From positions 434,001-498,000 of the forward strand of contig JABTUE010000004.1 in NCBI GenBank assembly GCA_015075515.1: DNA of 64,000 nt. The letters run 5' to 3'. The translations under genes and the position numbers were made by a program. Of the stretch, positions 17,640 to 27,164 are shown piece after piece. The stretch's first letter is position 1. The number at the start of each line of letters is the position of its first letter. The notes beneath the pieces are model-generated. The model was not told the origin of the DNA and ran no database searches. It saw nothing but the letters and a program-made list of their open reading frames with translations. The DNA comes from Planctomycetota bacterium (GTDB lineage Bacteria; Planctomycetota; UBA8742; UBA2392).

Positions 17640-18419
17640 ATGTCCGGATTTACAGTCATTCCTGCCATCGAGCTGCGCGGTGGCGCCGCGCTGAAGTACG
17701 AATCTGTGGGCGTGGGCACCCGCGCCAACCGGGCCGACGCCGCGGCATACGCCAAAGAGCTTGAGGCCCAGGGCGCGACGTGGATTCACCTGTTCAACCT
17801 GGACGGCCCGTTTACCGTGGGCGAGGCCGAACACAGCGGCAGCGTTCTGGCCGGCGCGCAGCGCAACCTGGAAACGCTGATGCTGCTGACCAAACAGGTC
17901 AAGACGCCGCTGCAGTTCGGCGGCGGCGTGCGTGATCTGGACGGGCTCAAGCGGCTGGTGCAATTGGGCGCCAGACGCGTCGCCCTGGGCGACGCCGCCA
18001 TGCGCGACCCGGCGCTGGTTCGCGCCGCCGTGGCCTTTAACGCCGACGCCGTGGTGGTCAGCATCAACGCTAAGGACGGCATTGCCGTGGGCCAGGAATG
18101 GGTGCGCGACAACCACAGGCTGCGGCCCGAGGACCTGGCCGTGGAACTGAAAAAAGCCGGCGTGAAGCACGTGATCTACCAGGACGCCACCGCCGAAGCC
18201 ACGGGCGCCGGGCCCAACATCATCGGCGCGGCACGCGTGGGTGCCGCCGGCGTGGATGTGATTGTGGCCGGCGGCATTACGACACTGGCCCAGATTCGCC
18301 AGTGCGCCGCCACGCCGGGCATTGCCGGCGTGCTGGTCGGCAAGGCAATCGCCCAGGGCAAGTTCACGGCCAAACAGGCGATTGAAACCGGCGAAGCCGG
18401 GTTCAAGGAACGCAAGTAG
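17640..18419 (+). CDS. HisA-like paralog lacking the catalytic aspartates
   Basis: The protein has 259 residues and is a HisA/HisF-type half-barrel repeat protein that aligns by eye with HisA immediately upstream: [15 protein letters not shown] against [23 protein letters not shown], and VIVAGGITT. The general acid/base Asp on strand 1 is Glu (E11). The second catalytic Asp is Asn (N143 in VSINAKDG). The DIARDG strand has become [12 protein letters not shown]. The phosphate-binding glycine loops are kept, so the fold and ligand site probably persist. It may be a paralog with altered chemistry, a regulator or a barrel partner. It is not HisF, which follows separately. Tight spacing (3 bp before hisF, 3 bp after hisA) argues for expression with the pathway. 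Confidence 0.8.
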   Translation: MSGFTVIPAIELRGGAALKYESVGVGTRANRADAAAYAKELEAQGATWIHLFNLDGPFTVGEAEHSGSVLAGAQRNLETLMLLTKQVKTPLQFGGGVRDLDGLKRLVQLGARRVALGDAAMRDPALVRAAVAFNADAVVVSINAKDGIAVGQEWVRDNHRLRPEDLAVELKKAGVKHVIYQDATAEATGAGPNIIGAARVGAAGVDVIVAGGITTLAQIRQCAATPGIAGVLVGKAIAQGKFTAKQAIETGEAGFKERK

Positions 18420-18421
18420 CC

Positions 18422-19192
18422 ATGCTGGCCAAACGCATTATCCCGTGCCTGGACGTCAAGGACGGCCGGGTCGTCAAGGGCGTCAACTTCGTGGGCCTGC
18501 GCGACGCGGGGGACCCCGTGGAGTGCGCCCGGCGCTACGACGCCGAAGAAGCCGACGAACTGGTGTTTCTGGACATCACCGCCAGCCACGAGGGCCGCGA
18601 CACCCTGGCCGATCTGGCCCGGCGCTGTGCCGAAACGCTGAGCATTCCGTTCACAATCGGCGGCGGCGTGCGCAGCGTGGCCGACTTTGAACGCCTGCTG
18701 CGGGCCGGCGCCGACAAAGTCGCCATGAACAGCGCCGCCGTGCGCGACCCCGACCTGATCCGCCAGTGCGCCCGGCGCTTCGGCGCCCAGGCCGTGGTGC
18801 TGGCCGTGGACGCGCGCCTGACGGCGCCGGGCCGGTGGAATGTCTACGTAAAGGGCGGGCGCGAAGACACCGGCCTGGATGCCCTGGCCTGGGTGCAGCG
18901 CGGGGTTGAACTGGGCGCGGGCGAAATCCTGCTGACCAGCATGGACCGTGACGGCACCGGCAAGGGCTATGACCTTGAACTCACGGCCGCGGCCGCGCGC
19001 GCCGTGCGCGTGCCTGTGATTGCCAGCGGCGGGGTTGGTACACTGGAACACATGGAACAGGGCCTGAAGGCAGGGGCAGGTGCCGTGCTGGCCGCCGGTA
19101 TCTTTCACTTCGGGCAGCACAGCGTGCGCGAGGCCAAGGCTTTTCTGCGCGCGCGCGGCATTGAGGTGCGGCCGCCGCTGGCGGCCGCCTAG
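18422..19192 (+). CDS. hisF: Imidazole glycerol phosphate synthase, cyclase subunit
   Basis: The protein has 256 residues. It is the HisF barrel that uses ammonia from HisH to form imidazole glycerol phosphate and AICAR. Catalytic Asp residues are present in [15 protein letters not shown] and LAVDARL, with [27 protein letters not shown] and VIASGGVGT. It is normal in length and sequence. There is a 17-bp gap to the hisIE fusion. Confidence 0.97.
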   Translation: MLAKRIIPCLDVKDGRVVKGVNFVGLRDAGDPVECARRYDAEEADELVFLDITASHEGRDTLADLARRCAETLSIPFTIGGGVRSVADFERLLRAGADKVAMNSAAVRDPDLIRQCARRFGAQAVVLAVDARLTAPGRWNVYVKGGREDTGLDALAWVQRGVELGAGEILLTSMDRDGTGKGYDLELTAAAARAVRVPVIASGGVGTLEHMEQGLKAGAGAVLAAGIFHFGQHSVREAKAFLRARGIEVRPPLAAA

Positions 19193-19209
19193 CAGCCACG
19201 AAAGCAACC

Positions 19210-20520
19210 ATGTCCGACCCGACCGAAAGCGAAAAGAAGCAGCCCATCAAGTGGGACGCAAACGGACTGCTGCCCTGCGTGCTGCAGGACGCCGTCACCG
19301 GCGACGTGCTGACCCTGGCCTACATGAACGCCGAGTCATTCCGCCGCACGCTGGATACCGGGCTGATCACGTTTTACAGCCGCTCGCGCAAGCAGCTTTG
19401 GGTCAAGGGCGAAACCAGCGGCAACACCATGCGCGTGGCGGAACTCAGGCTGGATTGCGACGGCGACGCGCTGGTCGCGCGGGTCATTCCGGACGGCCCG
19501 GCCTGCCACACCGGCGAGAAAGACTGCTTTTTCCAGACCATCCACCGCGATGCCGAAACCCTGGCCAAAGCCGCCAGGCCCAATGCACTGCAGGGCTGGG
19601 GGCCGCAACTGGGGCAGTTGATGGAAGAGGTGCGGACACTGTTGCAGGAACGCAAGGCGCAAAGGCCCGAGGGCAGCTACAGCACCTATCTGTTCAACGC
19701 CGGCCTGGACAAGATTCTCAAGAAACTGGGCGAAGAAACCACCGAAACCGTGATCGCGGCCAAGGGCGACAACCGGCAGGCCTTGGTCGGTGAAATGTGC
19801 GACATGCTGTTTCACCTGCTGGTGCTGATGGTGCAGAAGGAAATCAGTCTGGAAGACCTGCGCCGGGTCATGTCCGACCGCCACCGCAAGGATGACAGCC
19901 GGCGCAAGGGCACCGACCCCAACGTGAAGGTAAGCCGGCCTGAGGGCTGCGACGCGCTGGAGCACCGGTTGCTCAAGCAGGTGGACGCGGCGCTGCACCG
20001 CGACATTGCCCGCGCGCTGGAGGTCATGTACCGCGCCCACGCCGGCCAGCGGCGCCAGGGCGGCCTGCCCTACGCCACCCACCCGCTGGAAGTGGCCCTG
20101 ATCGCCGTCGAAGAAGTGAAGATGCGCGACCGCAACGAGATTCTGGCCGCGCTGCTGCATGATGTTCTCGAAGACGACATGAACACCACGCCCCAGCAGT
20201 TGTTGCAGGCCTTTGGCGAAGACGCCGCCAACGCCGTGGTGCTGCTGACCAAGATGTACAAACGCGACGGAACACCCAAAGAGCTTGGACTTCAGCGCTA
20301 CTACGAAGGTCTGCGCGGCGCGCCGAACTGGGTCAAGGCGATCAAGCTGTGCGACCGGGTACACAATCTGCGCTCCATGGCCGGCAGCGGCCTGACGGAC
20401 GAGTACATCGAAAAGTACCGCAAGGAAACCAGAAACAATCTGTTGCCGCTGGCCGCCAGCAGCGTGAACCAGAGTCTGCTCAAGGCCGGCGAACTGCTGT
20501 TGAAAGAACTGTACAAGTAA
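19210..20520 (+). CDS. hisIE: HisI-HisE fusion carrying an extra C-terminal SpoT/MESH1-type HD hydrolase domain
   Basis: The protein has 436 residues, about twice the length of a usual HisIE (~210). Residues ~12-115 are phosphoribosyl-AMP cyclohydrolase (ITFYSRSRKQLWVKGETSG, Zn cysteines at 83 and 99). Residues ~135-225 are phosphoribosyl-ATP pyrophosphatase (MazG-like; LGEETTETVIAAK, GEMCDMLFHLL). Residues ~250-436 form an HD-fold domain with the RelA/SpoT hydrolase pattern: AHAGQRRQGGLPYATHPLEVA (H291), AALLHDVLEDD (H317, D318, E321, D322) and IKLCDRVHNLRSM (D382). In SpoT/MESH1 these bind Mn and hydrolyse (p)ppGpp, and all key residues appear intact. No synthetase or TGS/ACT domain follows. 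It is the last gene of the his operon. Confidence 0.93.
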   Translation: MSDPTESEKKQPIKWDANGLLPCVLQDAVTGDVLTLAYMNAESFRRTLDTGLITFYSRSRKQLWVKGETSGNTMRVAELRLDCDGDALVARVIPDGPACHTGEKDCFFQTIHRDAETLAKAARPNALQGWGPQLGQLMEEVRTLLQERKAQRPEGSYSTYLFNAGLDKILKKLGEETTETVIAAKGDNRQALVGEMCDMLFHLLVLMVQKEISLEDLRRVMSDRHRKDDSRRKGTDPNVKVSRPEGCDALEHRLLKQVDAALHRDIARALEVMYRAHAGQRRQGGLPYATHPLEVALIAVEEVKMRDRNEILAALLHDVLEDDMNTTPQQLLQAFGEDAANAVVLLTKMYKRDGTPKELGLQRYYEGLRGAPNWVKAIKLCDRVHNLRSMAGSGLTDEYIEKYRKETRNNLLPLAASSVNQSLLKAGELLLKELYK

Positions 20521-20535
20521 CGGCCCAAGTGTGTA

Positions 20536-20720
20536 TTGAGCGCGAAGCGTTGGACGGGGCCTGCCGCGGGCCCAATGGCCCCCGCGCGTACGCTTGGGCT
20601 CCAAACGCCGCGTTGCGGGCCGCGTTGTCTCGATGTCTTGAGCCCGGAGCGTAAGCGACGGGGCACGATGTTGAGGGCCGCCGCGCGTACGCCTGGGGCT
20701 CCAAACGCCGCGTTGCGGGC
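20536..20720. repeat. Two tandem ~84-nt GC-rich repeat units ahead of tRNA-Val
   Basis: Unit 1 (20536-20620) and unit 2 (20638-20720) both start ttgagc-cg-agcgt and end in nearly identical 38/39-nt blocks (20583-20620 and 20682-20720, sharing ctccaaacgccgcgttgcgg). The period is about 100 nt. There is no coding sense. The repeat lies between the hisIE stop and the tRNA. Confidence 0.7.
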
Positions 20721-20749
20721 GCGACCGCCTGCGGTATGCTGCGGACACC

Positions 20750-20825
20750 GGGCGCGTAGCTCAACGGTTAGAGCATCTGCTTTACACGCAGAGGGTTGGG
20801 GGTTCGAATCCCTCCGCGCCCACCA
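20750..20825 (+). tRNA. tRNA-Val (anticodon TAC)
   Basis: The 76-nt cloverleaf has acceptor stem GGGCGCG/CGCGCCC, D-arm with AGCTCA, and anticodon stem TCTGC/GCAGA enclosing TTTACAC, so the anticodon is TAC, which reads Val codons. The T-arm has GGTTCGAATCC and the CCA end is encoded (20823-20825). Confidence 0.96.
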
Positions 20826-20827
20826 CG

Positions 20828-21124
20828 CTAAATCCGCGCGTTCAACCCCCGCGCCGCGGCCAGCACGCAGGCCAGCGGGTCGTTGCCTGAAAACTCGCGG
20901 CCGTTGACCGACAGCTTCCAGCCTTTGCCGCTTTCCAGTTTCACGGGCTGGCCCAGCCAGCGGATCGCGTGCATCGAAAGCATGTCGCGCGCCAGTTCGT
21001 CGGGCACGGGTTTGCTGGCGCCGCAGACACTCAACACGCTGCCTCCAGCGTAAAACTCGAACACTTCCAGTTCAGGCATGCCCGCGGCGCGAAGTTCCGC
21101 GTAGATGTCGTACAGGTTTGCCAT
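20828..21124 (-). CDS. Hypothetical protein, 98 aa
   Basis: I do not recognise the family. The protein is small and soluble. It begins MANLYDIYAELRAAGMPELEVFEF and has a mixed alpha/beta look, with FYAGGSVLSVCG and KGWKLSVNGREFSGNDPLACVLAAARG. Its stop lies 3 bases from the tRNA CCA end, convergent with it, and its start is divergent from the O-methyltransferase gene. The codon use and the tidy fit between neighbours support a real gene. Confidence 0.6.
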   Translation of the reverse strand: MANLYDIYAELRAAGMPELEVFEFYAGGSVLSVCGASKPVPDELARDMLSMHAIRWLGQPVKLESGKGWKLSVNGREFSGNDPLACVLAAARGLNARI

Positions 21125-21157
21125 GCCGCCAGTATATTCCCCGGCTCGGAGACCAAC

Positions 21158-21808
21158 ATGACCGACAATCCCTGCCGCGTCACGCAACGCCACTACGACT
21201 ATGTCGCACAACGCACACGGGGCGACGACGAGTTTCTGCGCGCCCTCAAGGCCGAGGCCGAAAAAGCAGGCATCCCCAAAATCTGGATCAGCCCCGCCCA
21301 GGCCAGCCTGATGCAGATTCTGCTCAAGCTGCGCGGGGCAAAGCGCGTGATTGAGGTGGGTACGCTGGCGGGATACAGCGCGATCCAGATGGCCCGCGCC
21401 CTGCCCGCCGACGGGCTGGTGACCACAATCGAGCTTGAACCCAGGCACGCCGATTTCGCCGAGGCCTGGGTCGCCAAATCTGACGTGAAGGGCAAGGTGA
21501 AAGTGCTGCGCGGCAAGGGCGCCGATGTGCTGAAGACGCTGCCGGCAAACTCCGCCGATGCCTGCTTTCTGGACGCCGACAAGGAAAACTACCCCGTTTA
21601 CCTTGAACAGGCCGTGCGCATCTGCGGCAAGGGCGGGCTGGTGATGGCCGACAACGCTTTTGCGTTCGGCCAACTGTTCGCCGAGGTACCCGACGAAAGC
21701 GGCGTGCACGCGGTGCGGCGGTTCAACGATGTCATGGCCGCGCGCAAGGATATCCACGGCGTGATCGCGCCGATTGGCGACGGCTGCTGGGTCGGGGTGA
21801 TTGAGTGA
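21158..21808 (+). CDS. Class I SAM-dependent O-methyltransferase (caffeoyl-CoA/catechol type)
   Basis: The protein has 216 residues from ATG 21158. The SAM-binding motif VIEVGTLAGYSAIQMARALP, an acidic strand-2 end (VTTIELEP), CFLDADKENYPVYLEQA and GGLVMADNAFAFGQL match the metal-dependent OMT family (Methyltransf_3). The substrate is unknown. The GTG start of the next gene overlaps its stop. Confidence 0.9.
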   Translation: MTDNPCRVTQRHYDYVAQRTRGDDEFLRALKAEAEKAGIPKIWISPAQASLMQILLKLRGAKRVIEVGTLAGYSAIQMARALPADGLVTTIELEPRHADFAEAWVAKSDVKGKVKVLRGKGADVLKTLPANSADACFLDADKENYPVYLEQAVRICGKGGLVMADNAFAFGQLFAEVPDESGVHAVRRFNDVMAARKDIHGVIAPIGDGCWVGVIE

Positions 21809-22392
21809 GCCTGCTGCCCCAGGACTGGTACGCCCGCGATGTGGTTCAGGTGGCGCGCGAACTGCTTGGCATGAGGCTGCGGCGCGGTGCTGTCACGCTG
21901 CGCATCACCGAAGTGGAAGCCTACCTGGGGCCGCATGACTCGGCCTGTCATACGGCAAAAGGCCGGACCACGCGCAACCGCGCCATGTGGGGCCCGCCTG
22001 GCCACGCCTACGTGTACGTCTGTTACGGCCTGCACCAGATGCTGAACGTTGTGGCGGGTGTTGTACCCGGCAGCGCGGTTCTGATCCGCGCCTGCGAGCC
22101 GGTGGCCGGGCTGGGGCTGGTTCGCCGCCGGCGCGGCGGCCTGAACGGCCCCGCGCTGCTGGCCGGCCCCGGTCGCGTCGGCGCGGCGCTGGGGCTGGAT
22201 ACCGGCTTTTGCGGTCACGCGCTGTTTATGCCCGGCGGCCTGGAACTGCTGGAGGGCCGGCCGCCGGCGCGTGTGGCCGTGGGCCGGCGTGTGGGCATTG
22301 ACAACGCCAGGCCGCGCGACGTGCGCGCCCGGCTGCGTTTTGCCGACGCCGATTCCGCCTGGGTCAGCCACCGCGGCAAACTCAGGCCTTGA
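21805..22392 (+). CDS. DNA-3-methyladenine glycosylase (AAG/MPG family)
   Basis: The protein has 195 residues from a GTG (21805) overlapping the upstream stop. It is an alkyladenine glycosylase starting base-excision repair: ARELLGMRL, ITEVEAYLGPHDSACHTAKGRTTRN (catalytic Glu), MWGPPGHAYVYVCYGLHQMLNVV and the LLAGPGRVGAALGL block are characteristic. Its end overlaps the GPx gene by 11 bases in a convergent arrangement. Confidence 0.92.
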   Translation: MSLLPQDWYARDVVQVARELLGMRLRRGAVTLRITEVEAYLGPHDSACHTAKGRTTRNRAMWGPPGHAYVYVCYGLHQMLNVVAGVVPGSAVLIRACEPVAGLGLVRRRRGGLNGPALLAGPGRVGAALGLDTGFCGHALFMPGGLELLEGRPPARVAVGRRVGIDNARPRDVRARLRFADADSAWVSHRGKLRP

Positions 22393-22858
22393 GCGCTGCC
22401 TCGATAGCAGCAACCAGAGCCGGGTCGTCAGGCTTGACCGTGGGTTCATAGCGCCGGATCACCTTGCCGTCCTTGCCGACCAGATACTTGGCGAAGTTCC
22501 AGTTCGGCTCGGCGTGGTCGCGCGTCAGAAACTGGTACACGGGGTGCTGGTTGCCGCCCTTTTTGACCTCGACCTTTTCAAACAGCGGGAAGGTCACCTT
22601 GTACTTGGTGCTGCAGAACTCCTGAATCTGCGCCGGGGTGCCGGGCTCCTGGGCCCCGAACTGGTTGCATGGAAAGCCCAGCACGGCAAAGCCGCTGGCC
22701 TTGTAGTCCTGGTACAGTTTCTCCAGACCGGAGTACTGGGGCGTAAGCCCTCAGGCACTGGCCACGTTGACGGCCAGCACCACCTTGCCCTTGAACTGCG
22801 CCAGGTTTGCCGGCGTGCCGTTCAGCGCGTTGATCTTCAGTTCGTGAAAGTTTGCCAT
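22382..22858 (-). CDS. Glutathione peroxidase family selenoprotein (Sec36)
   Basis: The protein has 158 residues from ATG 22858 if the in-frame TGA (22753-22751) is read. The order is [27 protein letters not shown], then GFPCNQFGAQEPGT and PNWNFAKYLV. Sec36, Q70, W120 and N121 make the classic GPx tetrad, and the UGA falls exactly on the peroxidatic Cys/Sec position. A SECIS-like hairpin with a GGUCU loop follows. The family reduces hydrogen peroxide or lipid peroxides using thioredoxin or glutathione. The short length, without an oligomerisation loop, fits the monomeric type. This gene is the strongest internal proof that the genome decodes Sec. Confidence 0.93.
22715..22738 (-). promoter_or_regulatory. 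SECIS-like hairpin of the GPx gene
   Basis: Read on the - strand, CAGU-a-CUCC pairs with GGAG-aa-ACUG around the loop GGUCU (22729-22725), giving 8 bp with a small internal loop. The loop begins 21 nt after the UGA. Apical GGU(C)U loops are the SelB-binding feature of bacterial SECIS elements such as that of E. coli fdhF. Confidence 0.75.
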
Positions 22859-22956
22859 TGGAACCTCCGGCCACAGCATAGCCGTGTGCGGCGCGGCAAC
22901 AATGCCGCCGGACTGGCCCGTTGCGGCAACACTGCTATGTTGCGCCCGGAGGTTCC

Positions 22957-23502
22957 ATGCCCAACCGCATTGCGATTTACCCCGGCACGTTCGATCCCGT
23001 GACCAACGGCCATCTGGACGTGATCCGCCGCGGCGCCGCCCTGTTTGACGAACTGGTGGTGGCCTGCGCCATCAACGTGCAGAAGTCGCCGCTGTTTTCG
23101 CTGGACGAAAGACTGGAAATGCTGCGCCAGGAAACGGCCGATCTGGCCAACGTGCGCGTGGACAGTTTTTCGGGCATGGCCGTTGAATACGTGCGCCGCA
23201 TGGGCTCGCGCGTGATTCTGCGCGGACTGCGCACGTTCAGCGATTTTGAAAGCGAAGTGCAGATGGCCTACGCCAACCGCACATTCGCGCCCGACATTGA
23301 AACCGTGTTCGTGTGCGCGACACTCGAGGAAAGCTTCATTTCGTCGCGGCTGATCCGCGAGGCCGCGGCGCTGGACGGCGAGATCGCGCGTTTTGTGCCC
23401 GCGCGCGTGGCGGCGCGGCTGCGCCAGAAGTTCGGCCGCGCAAAATCGGGCAGCCAGCGCCGGCCACCGGCCCCGCGGCGGGTTCGCCACCAGCGGCGCT
23501 GA
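22957..23502 (+). CDS. coaD: Phosphopantetheine adenylyltransferase
   Basis: The protein has 181 residues from ATG 22957. It is the nucleotidyltransferase that makes dephospho-CoA from ATP and 4'-phosphopantetheine. The TGHH-like motif reads [16 protein letters not shown], and [38 protein letters not shown] and the C-terminal helix are typical. The last ~20 residues are an Arg/Pro-rich tail beyond the usual ~160-residue length. Confidence 0.95.
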   Translation: MPNRIAIYPGTFDPVTNGHLDVIRRGAALFDELVVACAINVQKSPLFSLDERLEMLRQETADLANVRVDSFSGMAVEYVRRMGSRVILRGLRTFSDFESEVQMAYANRTFAPDIETVFVCATLEESFISSRLIREAAALDGEIARFVPARVAARLRQKFGRAKSGSQRRPPAPRRVRHQRR

Positions 23503-23591
23503 ATTGCCGCGCGCCGGGCTTCACGCGTCTTGAAACCCCGGCAAGCCGTCCGCACAATGCCGCGCCGTTTGGATCCCAGCTTGGAACCGCA

Positions 23592-24752
<1,161 letters not shown>

Positions 24753-24831
24753 GGAGCCGCGGCGGCTTGCTTGACTAATCGGTGCCGTGCACTAGTCTGT
24801 TCGCTCTCGTGAGGGGGCAGCCGAAGCCGGC

Positions 24832-26070
24832 ATGCAAGGAATCTCCGGACAACCGCAGGCCCAGCCAGCACGGCAGAGGAATTTCGTGGACGTATTTGCC
24901 AAGTGCTATGACTTCAAGCGCGACCTTGAGGTCCAGGCTGTCGGGTTGTACCCGTTCTTCAAGACCATTGAAGGCAACATGGGCTCGCGCGTCGTCATTG
25001 ACGGCCGCGAAGTCGTCATGGCCGGCAGCAACAACTACCTGGGCCTGACGCGCCACCCCAAGGTTGTCGAAGCCGCGCTGGAGGCCACACGCAAGTACGG
25101 AACATCATGCAGCGGCAGCCGTTACGCCAACGGCACCTACGTGATCCACGTGGAACTGGAAGAGCGTCTGGCGGCGTTCATGGGCAAGCCCAAGGCGCTG
25201 TGTTTCACCACCGGCTACACCACCAACATGGGCGCGATCAGCGTGCTGGCCGGCCGCCGCGACATCATCTTGAGTGACCGCGAAAACCACAGCTGCATCA
25301 TGGACGCCACGCAGCTGAGTTTTGCCGAAACCAAAAAGTACAAGCACGACGACATCGAAGACCTTGAACGCGTGCTGGAAGGTTCGCCCGCCGATGCCGG
25401 CAAACTGCTTGTCACTGACGGCGTGTTCAGCATGAAGGGCACCCTGGCCCGTCTGCCCGAGATCGTGCGCCTGAAGAAAAAGTACGGCATGCGCATCTTT
25501 GTGGATGACGCCCACGGCGTGGGCGTTGTGGGCAAGCACGGCCGCGGCACCGCCGAGCACTTCGGTCTTGAGGCTGACGTGGACGTGGTGATGGGCACAT
25601 TCAGCAAGAGTTTTGCCGGCCTGGGCGGCTTCATCGCCGGCGAAGAGCGCGTGATCAGCTACGTCAAGCACCACGCGCGCCAGTTGATCTTTGCCGCCAG
25701 CATGACACCCGCCAGCGTCGCAGCCGTGACCCAGTCGCTGAAGATGATCCAGTCCGAGCCGGAACACCTGGACAACCTGCGCAAGGTGGTGGCCAAGGTG
25801 CGCGCCGAGTTCAAGCGCATCGGGTACGCCATCGGCGAAGAAGCCACGCCGATCGTCTACATCAAGGTTGGCGAGGACATCCAGGCCTTCCAGTTCTGGA
25901 AGGACCTGCTGGAACTGGGTGTCTACACCAACCCGGTGATCACGCCCGGCGTTCCCCAGGGCCAAAGCGGCGTGCGTGCCAGTTTCATGGCCATTCACAA
26001 CGATCGCGACCTTGCCCAGGTCATCGAGGCGTTCGAGAAACTGGGCAGGAAGTACGGACTGATCAAGTAG
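24832..26070 (+). CDS. Alpha-oxoamine synthase, serine palmitoyltransferase-like
   Basis: The protein has 412 residues and is a PLP enzyme that condenses an amino acid with an acyl-CoA. The family motifs are NNYLGLTRHPKV, YGTSCSGSRYANGTYVIH, LEERLAAFMGK, DDAHGVGVVGKHGRG and the PLP-lysine motif GTFSKSFAGLGG. The GSRYxNGTxxxHxxLE pattern and the N-terminal helix (FVDVFAKCYDFKRDLEVQAVGLYPFF) are nearer to bacterial serine palmitoyltransferases than to 2-amino-3-ketobutyrate CoA ligase or 8-amino-7-oxononanoate synthase. The product might therefore be a sphingolipid precursor. The exact substrate is inferred. It ends before a strong bidirectional terminator. Confidence 0.85.
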   Translation: MQGISGQPQAQPARQRNFVDVFAKCYDFKRDLEVQAVGLYPFFKTIEGNMGSRVVIDGREVVMAGSNNYLGLTRHPKVVEAALEATRKYGTSCSGSRYANGTYVIHVELEERLAAFMGKPKALCFTTGYTTNMGAISVLAGRRDIILSDRENHSCIMDATQLSFAETKKYKHDDIEDLERVLEGSPADAGKLLVTDGVFSMKGTLARLPEIVRLKKKYGMRIFVDDAHGVGVVGKHGRGTAEHFGLEADVDVVMGTFSKSFAGLGGFIAGEERVISYVKHHARQLIFAASMTPASVAAVTQSLKMIQSEPEHLDNLRKVVAKVRAEFKRIGYAIGEEATPIVYIKVGEDIQAFQFWKDLLELGVYTNPVITPGVPQGQSGVRASFMAIHNDRDLAQVIEAFEKLGRKYGLIK

Positions 26071-26084
26071 ACCGCCCGCCAGCA

Positions 26085-26114
26085 AACACGCCCGTCCGCA
26101 CGGACGGGCGTGTT
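26085..26114. terminator. Bidirectional intrinsic terminator
   Basis: A perfect 13-bp stem (AACACGCCCGTCC with its complement) closes a GCAC loop, between the convergent SPT-like and alpha/beta hydrolase genes. Confidence 0.85.
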
Positions 26115-26128
26115 GCGTTGCGGCGCGG

Positions 26129-27094
26129 TTACTTGTCGTACCAGATCACGTCCGGCACCAGCCAGTCACACTGGGCGTCGGCCCACGACTCGCGCAGGAA
26201 GCGGTCGCTGTCGCCCTTGAGGTAGCGGCCGAAGAAGGCCGTGGCCAAAGCCGCGATGATGCGGTTGGCGCTGGCCTTGCGGGTGTGTTTGGCGTCGCCG
26301 GCGTCGGTGAAGTCAAAGTGATCCACGTTCTGCAGGGCAACATAGAACTGGTCGCCTTTGGGCGCGTTGTTGTAGCTGCCCTTGCGGCCCAGCCAGTCGT
26401 CGTCGGTGCCCACAATGTGCATGCACGGGATCTTGAGGTCTTCGAAACTGTCGTTGCCGAACCAGGGGCTCCAGCCCTGGGTGTCGGGCGTGCCGCCGCC
26501 GGCCAGGGGCAAAATCGCCTTGACGCGGCTGTCGCGCACGCTGTCGTAGTCGCCGTCCATGTACAGTTGCGCGCCGCCGATCCACTGGGCTGTGCCGCCG
26601 CCGAACGAGTGGCCGGTAACGCCGATCGCGTCAAGATCAATCCGGCCGGCCAGCTTCGGGTGGTGGTCGTTCCACTGCACGGCTTCATCCATCAGAAAGC
26701 TCAGGTCGTCGCGGCGGGCCACGCATTCGTCCATGTCCAGCACCGCCGCCGCAAGCTGGCCGACATTCAGGCGTGAACTGCTGCCCACGTGCTCGGGCAC
26801 AACCACGATATAGCCGTGCCGGGCCAGGTGCCGGGCCAGGTACACGTAATGGCGGCGGTCACCACCCAGGCCGTGCGACAACAAAACCAACGGAAACGGC
26901 CCCGCGCCCTCGCGCGGCAGGTACACGCTGGTGGGCAGGTCGCGGCTGCGTAAGCCGTCGCGCAGGCCGTCAAAATCCAGCCGCTCGACCGAATAGCCGC
27001 CCCTGGAGGCCGGGCCCGTCGGCGGCGGGTCGTTGTCACAGGCGGCCAGCAGCAGTGCGCACAAACCAAACGCGAGCAACGGCGACGTTTTCAT
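26129..27094 (-). CDS. Lipoprotein alpha/beta hydrolase (PAF-acetylhydrolase / chlorophyllase-like)
   Basis: The protein has 321 residues. It has a lipoprotein signal with lipobox LLLAAC (Cys19) and an alpha/beta-hydrolase fold with LLSHGLGGDRRHYVYLARHLA, GYIVVVPEHVG and the nucleophile elbow VTGHSFGG (S163). A loop with IVGTDDDWLG and a late His (VDHFDF) complete the probable triad. The layout is that of secreted PAF-AH-like or dienelactone-type esterases. The substrate is unknown. The protein is predicted to sit in the outer or inner membrane by its lipid anchor. Confidence 0.82.
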   Translation of the reverse strand: MKTSPLLAFGLCALLLAACDNDPPPTGPASRGGYSVERLDFDGLRDGLRSRDLPTSVYLPREGAGPFPLVLLSHGLGGDRRHYVYLARHLARHGYIVVVPEHVGSSSRLNVGQLAAAVLDMDECVARRDDLSFLMDEAVQWNDHHPKLAGRIDLDAIGVTGHSFGGGTAQWIGGAQLYMDGDYDSVRDSRVKAILPLAGGGTPDTQGWSPWFGNDSFEDLKIPCMHIVGTDDDWLGRKGSYNNAPKGDQFYVALQNVDHFDFTDAGDAKHTRKASANRIIAALATAFFGRYLKGDSDRFLRESWADAQCDWLVPDVIWYDK

Positions 27095-27164
27095 GGCGAT
27101 CCCCAGCCGGGGTGGTGAGCGTGCCCGTGATTATGAATCGGCCGGCAGGCAATTGCAGCAATTG

